Below, one piece after another: positions 35,601-47,600 of a stretch of 64,000 nucleotides of DNA. Position 1 is the stretch's first letter; every line of letters begins with the position of its first letter. Location of the stretch: NCBI RefSeq assembly GCF_036588685.1, contig NC_086382.1, positions 72,017,999 through 72,081,998 of the forward strand, in the 5' to 3' direction. A program made the translations under genes and the position numbers. The DNA comes from Mytilus trossulus. Its lineage: Eukaryota; Mollusca; Bivalvia; Mytilida; Mytilidae. The notes beneath the pieces were generated by a model that saw only the letters and a list, made by a program, of their open reading frames with translations, was not told the origin of the DNA and made no database searches.

Positions 35601-38600
35601 AAAAAACATTTAATTACTTCACAAATAATCCACGGATCATACTCGTTTACCTCCGTCTAACATCGGAAATCAACATCCTCTTTGTTCTTCTTCGCCGGAA
35701 AAGGCCGAGTAATAGCAAAATTCAAATTTTGAACCCGACTGGTTTCCTGTTTTAAGTCAAAGTGTACGCTGAGCACAAACCTGATATCGATAACGTACCA
35801 GATTGCAATTGACCGCCATCATCAGATCAGAGAAAATAATATCAACACAAATAATAACGCAATAAATATGGAGTTTCTAGTTATTTATTTTGCCTTTGAC
35901 AATGCATTTGAAGCAGTCAATATGTCAAAGGTAGAATGTGATAAAACAGAGGCGGAAATGGTGAAGGGAACTAAATGCCAGGTACCTTTCGAGACCGAAA
36001 GCATCAGTGAGGATGGCAAAGACACTGTGGAGACAAAACTTTATGATGGCATTATTCTCTGTTCTGGACAAGGTAAGAAAAGTGTTGAGTTATTTTCCAA
36101 AAAAAATTATAGTACACATTGGCATGAACATAAGAAATTAAAAAAAAATGGAATAATTTTGTTAGTCTTGCATTTGGCTTAATTTGGAGAAAAAGGGGAG
36201 GGGGGATGGTGTTAGGTACAAAAAAATACATTACAATATTACCAGAGTGATATAAAGTGTGTAGAAGATATATATACACATACTATTTCCAAAGACCAAC
36301 TTGTGTATGTAGTTGGTGTCATCATATAGTATATTATATATATATACATGCAGACAGCTAGTGGATGCAAATGACATGTATTTTATAAATGAAAAATATT
36401 ATCTTAAAATTTATGTTATATAGTCTAATAATAAGAATCCCTTGATCCTCTTAATTCATGAACCATGCACATTTATTCTTGACAGCGGCAGATCCATAGG
36501 GGAGTTCAGGGTTGGAACCCCCCTTTTTTTGGATGATCAATGCATTTGAATGGGGACATATAAATTTGTATATACATATTTCTCCTTGATTGGAACCCCC
36601 TTTTAAAATGGTTGGATCGATCCGACCCTGCTTGATATAATTAAATTTAAGAAAATATCATTTGATTTATTTATGAAAATAAAATCATAACATATTACAT
36701 GATATTAATTGCAGTTAAAAAGAAAGCAGAAGAGTTGGCAAACCAATGTCAAAAGAAATTAACAGATGGTCTACCAGTTCAGACATTGTTTAAAGATTTT
36801 CAAGCCAACACCAAAAGAAATGCCTCATCCAAATTAACAGAGGCCATAAAGGAGCTACAAGATGAAGAACCATGTCCATCTGAGAAGAAGAAAGTGAAAA
36901 AGGACAAAGTCTCAACCAAGTCAACTATTAAGTCTAAGAAAGTACATGTAGCAACATCAAATGGTTCAGCAAAACCCGCCAAAAAATCAACAGATACATG
37001 TAAGGCTACAGCTGTTAAGAGTGCTCTTCATCCTGATAAGATGGCTGAAATTTCAGCAATGTTGAACATAGAACAGTCTCAAGGAAAAGAAGATCTAAAT
37101 TTGGTTAAAGTTATGAGCAGTACTACTTGTACTTCAACACCTAAAAGACAGGACATATGCAGCCCAAAAAAGACAGTCACTTCTATGTATGAAGATATAT
37201 CACCTGTTAAACAGACAGTTACAATTGATCCCATATCAATTGCAAGTTTAAGGCGCTCACCAAGAAAACACTGTAGTTCAGTTCTGTTTACCCACAAATT
37301 GGATGATGCAGTACAAATACATGTACCAAAAGAAAACATATCAACAATAGGCCAGTCAACTGACAAATGGGATGGTGTTTTTGTCGACTCAGTTAATAGC
37401 ATCTATGACATGGACAAGAAAGAAGTGCATGAATTGCATTCGAACTTTGGGAAAGAAACTGATGAGTTTGAAAAACTTAACAATGATCATGACATGCCAA
37501 CAGACAGTAGTCAAGAGCAGACTAAAAAGGAACTTATATGTAATCGTAAGTTTTTATAAAATTGTAACACCAAGTGAATGATAAAGTATTTGTTGTAGGA
37601 TTTTAACACAAAATCATTTACAATGTGAGTTTTTCTAAATACTTGTTTTCTCAATGAAATTGTAAGCAACCAGATCATAGTATTTATAAGTTAAAGTTAA
37701 CTACATTTACAAAATCAGTTTAATGAATAAAACATACACTAAAGTCAAAACTGAAGACAGCAACTTGTTAACTGGATCCTATAGATTTGAAAAGGTAAAT
37801 ACAAATGTTCATTTAATTTATACATGACCATTACATGATGTACATGTACACACAAAGTTAAATTATATAATATGGGACTTGGGTATACATGAACAACATG
37901 AAATTAGAATTTAACTGAATCAGCCTTCAATCAGGTATAAAAAACCATTTAATTGTTGTATTCATAAATTTAACATGCTTGGAACATTTTTGTACATACA
38001 TGTATATATACAAATACATGTACATTTTTTTATACTTATAGTTCTTGGAATAACCAAAGAGGAAGCAGCCACAACCAGCATGGTATTGGGAAGGTTGTCA
38101 AAAATACTAGGTGGTCATGATTTTATTAGTTCAAATATATACTCCATTTAAACCACCCAGCATGCCTAGTATCTTTAACAATGATCCTGATGAAATTAAT
38201 GAACCCGATGTCAGTAGCATTATCAACACAGAGAATGATTCAATAGTGGACATGAGTACAGAAGAACAAGACAATTCGCAATCTACTTGGAGCTCAAAGG
38301 ACAGCTGTAATGTTAGTCAAAACAGTTCAAATGCATGTTCTGAGGCTGAATCTTCAAACTCTAGGATTAGAGGATCCAAACCCGATGACAAGGTATATAT
38401 ATAATACATACAATTTTTAAGAATAATATGGCATGGGCTTTCAAGCATGTGAATGAAATGATTTCAAAAGTTGTTTAGTGCTCAATAACAGTCACATTTT
38501 ACTTGTCAGACATGTACATGTAAGTTTGTAATTCAACATACATACATTGTTCCAGTAATCCTCATGACTAGGCTAACAGTGTATATGTTTTTTCAGTTTA

Positions 38601-41600
38601 AAAACGCAGTACAAACAAGAACCAACGTACATTTTGTATACTGATTTTAATTATCAATAATACATATATGTTAAAATTTAAATGCATGTGCACTTATAGT
38701 TTAATTTAGCAAAGACGAGAACTTAAATGGATGCCTAAAAAGATAAATGCATAATTTAAACCCCTGTCTTGATTTGTATGATTAACTAAAATCTTATTGA
38801 TTCCATAAATGCATACCATTTGATTTAATATTTACACTGTTTTGCATGATACTGTACATGTTGATCAACACCTTCAAATACTAATATACTGTATGATTTG
38901 TAATTTAATTTGCTATGCTGTTTTTCCTAAAAATAGTTTTCTTTTTTTGCATGTTAATTCAGTTAATTGAAAAGATCAACATCAACCTGGGCATTTTCCT
39001 CTATCAGTGGTAAGTAAATTAAAGGGATTTTTTTTTTCAGTGAGTTTGGATAAAACAAGATGATTTATTAATTATCTTCATTACTGAAGTGTATGTGTTC
39101 CAAAAATCTTTCATCTACTTTTATATGTGTTCGAATGATAAATGAGAAAAGCTTATTCACGTCAACCATGAGACATTACAAGTGTCCAGCAGGTGGGCAG
39201 TTTAAATTTAAATGTCTCCCTTGACAGAAATTTTTTCAAACTCAACTGAATTGTCTTTCTAAAGTATTTATACATGACGTGTGTGAGTTATAATAAATTG
39301 TTTTCTGGAACAGACCTACTTAAGAAGTTCCTTTTCTGCATAAATAATGTAATACAAACTACCCATTGTACATTAGGTCTAATGTTATTATACACACTGC
39401 TGTCTGCATGCATTCAGCTATGTTGTTATAAATGTAATTTATATGTACATTTTGTTGTATAATTATTATAGACAGTCTTTCTGTGCATACATGATATAGC
39501 TGCAAAAAAATGTATTTAAAATTGTAAAAAGTATCTAAAAAATTATTAATATAGTACACATTCATGTACATGAATTCACAATTTGTTTTATTCTTTCAGC
39601 AGCTGACTGTTCTTATAAAAGACTCCTTGGACCCTAACAAGTTCAAGGATGTTCTAGTAGTAAAAACTGAGGAAAGACATGCACGTTTGCAGGCCAAATC
39701 TTCAAAGAGACCAGCCATAGCCTTATTGAATGCTATATTGACATGTGTTTTCACCAAAGCAGAATTAGCTGTTTCTTCTGGACTAGGCATCAGAAAGATG
39801 AAAGGAGAAGTAGGTTGCCCGTTGGATGGTACAAAAATTGAAGCAATACGAGGTAATTTAAATATAAGCATTCTGTTCTTTTATACATACATGTAATATC
39901 ATGTACAATGTACTGTAATTTTGCAATGTTTTTTACATGTATATATGTATAAATAAAATTGAAAATAATGCATACATGTTGTTTTATAAGCTAGATTATA
40001 CAAAAAACCATTATTTTCAGTATTAAACATACAGTATACAACTGATATACACGTACATGATATATATACAAGTCTAAATCAAAACAACAATTTATATATA
40101 TAAATAAAAACATAATTAGAATAATGAATGGAATGGGGGTCGGGGAATATGATGATGAAAGCTTACATCAAATCATATAGTCACACTTTAATAAAATGAT
40201 TTATTTCCCTAAGTCATCATGTTTTTGTTCTGGGTATATATAAAATGATGTTTTCTTATTAATGCATGCATGTACATGTTAAAATGATGATCATGATCAT
40301 TGCGAAACCAAATGCTTAAGTAAAAAATACTTTTTATTTGCAGAGTATATCATGTACCATTGTACGCGTGAGGGATGGCAGCTGCCTTCTAAAGTTGAAT
40401 TTAATACAACAATAACCAACAAAGTTACAAACTGCAGAAGGAAACTGTTAACTCATCCAGTGCTCAAGAAAAAATCTTGTTGAATTACAATTAATGTACA
40501 TTTGGATATGGACATACACAACAATCAACTGGATTATTTGCGTCATAATTTTTCTTTACATAAATTTATACATGTGTTGAGTGAACATGGCTTTTATATA
40601 CACATGTATTTATAAGATGGAAATTTTTTAGTGTTGTCTTAATAATAGTGTGATAGAATTATGAATTCTAGCTAAGCTATCCATTCTCTTTTAAAAAAGT
40701 GGCAGGATTCTATTAAGTGTGTGTATAAAAGTGAAAGATGGGTCCTTGTACTATTTAGCAAAGAACACAATAACATTTAGATATTTGCATACATGTACAT
40801 GAATGTGCATTAGTGGCACACAATATATATTGAAAGTAAATACAATGTATATTTGTATATATGGGATATAGTTTATATGGAAAATGTGTTTATTGAGAAG
40901 TATAAGTTTAATTCTTATTGAGGTAAGTTGCTGTATTGCCATGAATATTACTTTATCAAGTTTCCTGCCAGCTAGCTATCTGACTATAAAACCCTATTTT
41001 GAATACATGTATATAAAAATGTAGGTTGTTAAACATGCATGGTGACTGGACACATCCCCCCTTAGAATAAAGATCTGATGAAAATACTTTTTTTATATTG
41101 AAAGACCATTTTTAATTACATATATAATGGTATATACATTTGTGTACTTTGTCAAACTGCTATACATATATATTTAACATGTTCAATGTAACTATTAATT
41201 CAATGAGCTAAATCTTTTTCATTAAAACAAAACATTTGGTACTTATAAATCCTCAGTGCCCCTTAATTCATGCTAATTTACTGGTGTAAATAATATTTTT
41301 TTAAATGATTTTAATGATCACTTAATTTCATGTAAATGTACTGTATGTTCTTTATATGATGTGTTTTGATATTTTGAATTATTAGCTGATCAGTTCATAT
41401 ATCATGAAAATTATGCTTAAATTACATTTCTAATAATTTGATTACCAGTATCATGATATTCAATGTTAAGCTATGAGCTACATACATATATAGCTAGAAA
41501 ATTGATTTCCATTTCTTGAAATTACATATATAATTGCATGCATTTTATTCTGACATCAATATTTGTTATCATATTGAAAAGCTAAACATATTATTTAAGT

Positions 41601-44600
41601 TACATGTACTTCAGGATTGTTAATTAATAAAAATAAATTTGTTCTGATGTTTATTATATTTTATTGCTTTAATAGTTACTAAGTGCTCGTCACTTTGGTC
41701 ATTTACATGTAGCAGTATAAGCAGTACCTTTATGAATATGCATAATTCATGACCATATAAGTATTCTCCTTAGCAGTTGCATCCCAGTTTTCCATGCATA
41801 TTAATTATCTGGTAGCAGTTAATTATGAATATTCATGAAATGAAAGCAGTTTTTAGTACTAAATTTAAATATTTCGTGAAAAAAACTGCCAAGGAACTGC
41901 CTAAAGCAGCTAAGGAACTGCCTAAAGCAGCTAAGGAACTGCCTAAAGCAGCTAAGGAACTGTGAAGGTTAAGGAAAACTGCTAATTTTTGTATATGAAG
42001 TAACTGGTTAATTTTGGAAGGTTAAGAACTGCCAAGCATTAAAAACTGCTTAATTTGTGAACTGTGAAGGCTAATGAACTGCCAAGAAACTGCCTTTCAC
42101 TTTGACTTGGGTTAAGGTAAATGAAAAATCAGTTCTCAGTCTGTAACATAATAACCATGATAACTGAAGCATGTTGTGACAATTTGCTAAGAAACTTTAA
42201 AGGAAAGTGCACAAATTCAAAAGTTGTCTATTAATCGAAATTGTTTGTCCATGTTTATAATTTTAAGATCTGTTTCTAATGCATTTCTTATAAATTTGTA
42301 TAAATAATTACATAATAACATAACATAATGGTAGATTTGGTAATACCTACATGTATTACAAAATAATAATATTATCATAATTATGATTGAAATATTATTA
42401 CACATGTTACATGTTATACATGTTATAGATAAACAATATATAGATATGGACCATAATTTGCTATTGGGCTCCGTTTCCTATAACTATAGAAAAGTGATAA
42501 AATGTGAATTACTGTAAGAAAAGTTGTAACTACATCTAAAGATTCCATTATTTTTATCAACATACAAGTGTATGCTACTCTTCCCTAGAATTTTTTTTAA
42601 AATATACAAATTTCAAAGATTCTACAACCGTATTTTTGTGTCGTTTCTCGCGTTACTTTTTGCTTCCGAAGAGCATAACGCTGACTGATTTATAGATAAT
42701 CGTCACCGGCAAATTCGTAATTTTTGCTTTCAAATAACAAAGAACATCGACCAATAAGAATAGTGAGAAGAAAATGCCGAGAACTATAAGTATTTATGTA
42801 GCAGATGTAAGAACAGTGGTGTGATTTTTGTGTCCGATTTCGTAACGCAATTTTTAGATGATGTAATCTGCTTTGTTGTAATAGAATTCTTAAAAACAAT
42901 ATGCAAATATGAACTCTCGCGAGATGTTCAAACAGGTAAATCCGAGATGATTTACATTCTTGTTTTGATCTTCGTAATAATTAAGTAAGAACATTACGTT
43001 ATTGTTATGCGTTACATTTCATAAGAAACAGAAGTCCAGTTATTTATTAAAATTGTTTTTGTCCTTAAGTTCTAATCATTTCCGGTCATACGTGAAACCT
43101 GTGACTAACATGTGATAACGCCATTACGGCCGGATGTACGAAATACTAGGTCTAAACATTGTTTTTGTTTCCAACGGGATGTTAGCAAACATAATCTGTA
43201 GACTTGTTTCGTCTTGTTTAAAAGAGGAAAATACAATTGTCAAAGATATTGCGCCGGTGGTCTGTTATTTTTCCTATGTGCATAATGTTACATACGATCC
43301 TGTGTGAAAATAAATGCCCAATGACTTGACAAAATCGATTTCATATTTGACAGACGTTAGAACACACTTCGTTTCCCGATAATGATGTGAAGAGTCCGAA
43401 GAGTCCTTGGAAAAATCAATCGAAATTATGTCTCTTATCATTGTACCAATGCTCGTTGGATAAATTTAACTTCAGCAGTAAATATTACTGGATATTTTAG
43501 GTGAATAAATATAATTTAATAAAAAATACATGTTAATATACCGTTACACTTGGAATGTACAAAGTTGGAATCTTTGTCACAGTTTTTAATTAATATTTTT
43601 TATTCATGTTCTGCAAACACTTATCAGAAACGCAATAAACTTGTCAAAGGAGAAGTAAACTTTTACCATGCATGACTTGAAAGGAAGTACTTTATTGATT
43701 TTAGCCCACTAAAGTAGGTTAAAATGTGGAAACCATGTAAATGGTGTACAGGTCACAAGTATCACATTGTGCCTATTTTAATTCCAAGTTAAAAGTTTTT
43801 TTCTTTACTGGATTGGAAGAATGTTACATTGCCAATGATTTGGAATAAATTGTATATAACTGAAATATCAAAACCAAATATAAATACATTTTTTGGGCTT
43901 AAACATCAAGATACAACGATTATGGTATCCTGTATCAATGAAGAAAATATGGAAAATTCTGAATAAATTGTACTAATTGTTTTCAACAAGCACATATTTA
44001 GGAGTTTTATAATACTGTTACATTTAAGATGGATTTTAAGAAAAAGTATACTGTTCAGATTATTTAAGCAGATTTTGCAATAAAATAAAACAAAAAAAAT
44101 GCTTTCGGTTTCTTATGGTTTCCTGTCAGGTTTAAAAAAAACTTTAATATAACATTGAAAATAGATTTTAAATATTAACATGAAGCAAGTAATACTAGTA
44201 ATGGTGTTTATTTATGCCTTTTGAATTATATTGTGCAAAATAAAGAAAATAAAGATTGGTTTCCTGTTTGGTTTCATGTCACGTAAACGGTGAATCAAAA
44301 TGTATTAATTTTTTCTCGAAAAACTCAATTGTTCCATTCGTACTATTCTAACACCAACACAACCCACAAAATAAAAGTTAAAATTTTAGAACTTATAATA
44401 AAGGATACAAAAAGAAACCAAAGGCCGAATACCAAATTATGGTCCATTATAGGAAGATGTGGTGTGAGTGCCAATGAGACAACTCTCCATCCAAATAACA
44501 ATTTAAAAATTAAACCATTATAGTCTTTTTTATTTAAGATATGTATTTATAAAACATTTCTTTTAACATGTTTAATATTACATTTATGTTGGATTATAAA

Positions 44601-47600
44601 GTTTGTCAAAACCTGCGCTATACATGCTATATACAATGTATTATCATGATTATGTACCAAGTTTCCTTGTGCATGTTTGGCTTAGTCTTGTTTAAATCCA
44701 ATAGATATTTTCACATTTCTTATTACAAGTTATATATGCATATGACATTGTTTGGGGTGTAAAGGTCAATACTTCTTTTGTAAATTCATTCTATTCTATA
44801 TGCTCTCAGCCTCTCACATGTTCTTTCATCAGCTACAAACTGTTTTCATCAAAAATTAAGAAAGGGACTTACATGTCATGCATGTACATGATGTAGGTCT
44901 GTTAGGTAGTCATGGTAAAAGAAATTTATAATTTGCTTTTTATACGCCTGTCAAAATTTTGACGTGACCTATTATGGCATACAAATGTCTGGTGTCTGTC
45001 AGTCTGTCTGTCCGTCTATCCGTCAGTCTGTCCGGCGTAAACATGTTGCACCGTAACTTGAGAACGACTTATTTAAATTCCATGAAACTTAAGATAGTTG
45101 TTTCTTATGATGGTCAAATGATCTGTATACTTTTTGGTGAACATAACATTTAAACTTTTTGAGTTATGGCACTTTGTAACTAAAACCGGGGTGTGGTTTT
45201 TTTTCACATCTCGCACTGTATCTCAAATATGATTCTTGATTATTGCTTAAAACTTTACACACATCTTAGTTATATTAATCTAAATATCTGTATACTAATT
45301 GATGATGATTCAAAATTTCTTTTTTGAGTTATTGAGTATTTTGTAAAAAAGGGGGAGGTTTTTTTTTTACATGGCAGTATCTCAAAAACGATTTATGATT
45401 ATTGCTTAAAAAACTGTACACACTTCTTAGTTATATTAATCTTTATATCTGTATACTTTTTGGTGATGATTCAAAATTTCATTTTTGAGTTATTGAGTAT
45501 TTTGTTAAAAAAGGGGAGGGGGTTTTTACATGTCGTGCCGTATCTCAAAAACAATTTATGATTATTGCTTAAAACTTTACACACTTCTTTGTTATATTAA
45601 TCTAAAGATCTGTATACTTTTTTGTGATGACTCAAGATTTTCTTTTTGAGTTATTGAGTATTTTGTAAAAAAGGGGAGTTTTGTTTTACATGTCACGCAG
45701 TCATGGCCGTATTTCAAAAACAATTTATGATTATTGCTTGAAACTGTACACACTTTTTTGTTATATTAATCTATAGATCTGTATACTTTTTGGTTTGATT
45801 CAAAATTTTATTTTAGTAATATTTAGTTGTTTTTTTTTAAAAACAGGGTGGGGTGTTTCATATGTCCCACCATGTCTCAAAAACAATAAATGGTTATTGC
45901 TTAAAACTTTTCTCAGAAACTATTTATAATTATTGCATAAAACTTCCACACAAGACATCTGCGTATCATGCACTCATGGCGCAGCTGTTTATTAAAATTG
46001 TTAAACCGCTACTATCATGCTGTTAAAACCATTTATTTGGTCACTCCATTTTTCATGTTTATTGATATAAAATTCATGTACATGTAGGTAACCATTTCTT
46101 AATGATTTTTATATATATTTTATATTAAAAGTACAAAATGTAGAATATGGTCATGATGTGATTCCTGGAATGTCTCCATTTAACAATGTTTAATAAATTA
46201 AAATACATACATATTCATTAAAAATCAACAAAATAAATTGAAATGCAAGGTGTTGTGATAGGAAAATAATAATAAACATGATAAATAGGAAATATGTAGT
46301 TAAAATATAATTTTTATAGAATTTAAATTAAAACGGAAAAAGGGTTAACTGAAATAATAACCATGATAGCCTGTATTCATGCACATGACGTCATGTGCAT
46401 GAATGTAATTACTTTGAACGAAAATATTGATTTGAAACAATTAAAACTCTTGAACTAAATCTGAATTTAAAAAAAATATGTAGGAAGATGTGTGAAAAAG
46501 CTTTTCCCTAAATTACTAAAACATTCACTATACTTTGACCTTTAACATGCATGTATAATGATTTACTTTTACAAGTTATGACTTTGATGGAGAGTTGTCT
46601 CATTGGCACTTGTACCACATCTTCTTATATATTATGTACAATTTTTTTGTGTAAAGAACATTGTAAAAATCCATTAATTTATAAATATTGTGTATTACAG
46701 AGGTCTGATTTACAATGATTCCCACACATTACAGACAAGAGGATTAATTGTTTTACTTGTATGTAAAGCTGCAGGACAGCCGTCTGGTTCTGAACAGGAC
46801 ATAGATAACAGGTAATAAGTTGTTAGGCAACACTAACTTAGAGGTAAATGTACATTGACATTTCAACATTTCAGAGATATGCTGTAAAGTCACGCTGGTA
46901 ATCAGATATCTATTTAACTGGTCTACCATTCAGGCTTATAATGCTCTCAGGGTTCTCACTAAAGCAAGTCAATAAGTTATATCATTTTGCTAATCACAAA
47001 AATATGTGGACTCATTTTTATCAAAACTGGTGAGTCCAATAAGATGCATCAAGATTGTAAACTGTTGCATCAAGTTAGTCATGGCAATAGTAGGAAAACA
47101 ATCAAAACTTAACCTCCTTTCTTTTGTCTATTTGGTCATTGGACTGAAAACTAAACTACAGCATGTACAGTGAATAGCAATAAAGTTTCATCTTTTCACT
47201 GTTTGACTAATTGGTCATTAAAGGTAAAAATAAATTAGTGAGAACCCTGTGCTCTGCACCATAGTAAACACAACATTCATGTGGCAAGGTAACCAGATAT
47301 TAATCCTAGTCAAGTAACATACTCTGAGGAGGATTAGATATTAACCATAGTCTAGTAACATACTCTGATTTGACCCAAACCATACTAACACACCTAATTA
47401 ATATTGGTTGATTTCAGATAGATAATTGCTATACCATGTATTCTGGATACAGTTATATTTCCTTGAGATCATTTAAGTTGAAAGCAGTATACATTGTAAT
47501 ACAATGATTGTATGTCAATCTATGATACCCTGTCCCTTCAGTTATGATTTTGATATTTTAAATGTTCCAGTTTCTGATTAGAAGTATCTATAAAGACTTT

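Larger units (their letters stand above)
30318..42111. mobile_element. Complete 11.8-kb two-gene CACTA/EnSpm-like DNA transposon in PDSS2 intron 1
   Basis: The ends are identical 16-bp inverted repeats, CCCAAGTCAAAGTGAA at 30318-30333 and its reverse complement at 42096-42111. Subterminal arrays of GGCAGTT words lie inside both ends in mirror orientation. Between them are two divergent intact genes: a transposase with CACTA features (31037-35406, minus) and a BEN-domain protein (35868-40483, plus). I could not find a clean target-site duplication: the flanks are ...GCAAT on the left and TTAAGG... on the right. The superfamily call rests on the transposase, not on the termini, which do not start with CACTA. 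Confidence 0.85.

Noticed and set aside
37079-37402. Minus-strand frame of 107 codons
   Set aside because: Shadow of BEN gene exon 2.
38111-38160. Possible 50-bp mini-intron (GT...AG) in the BEN gene
   Set aside because: It is too short and gives the wrong frame; the acceptor at 38128-38129 explains the gene better.
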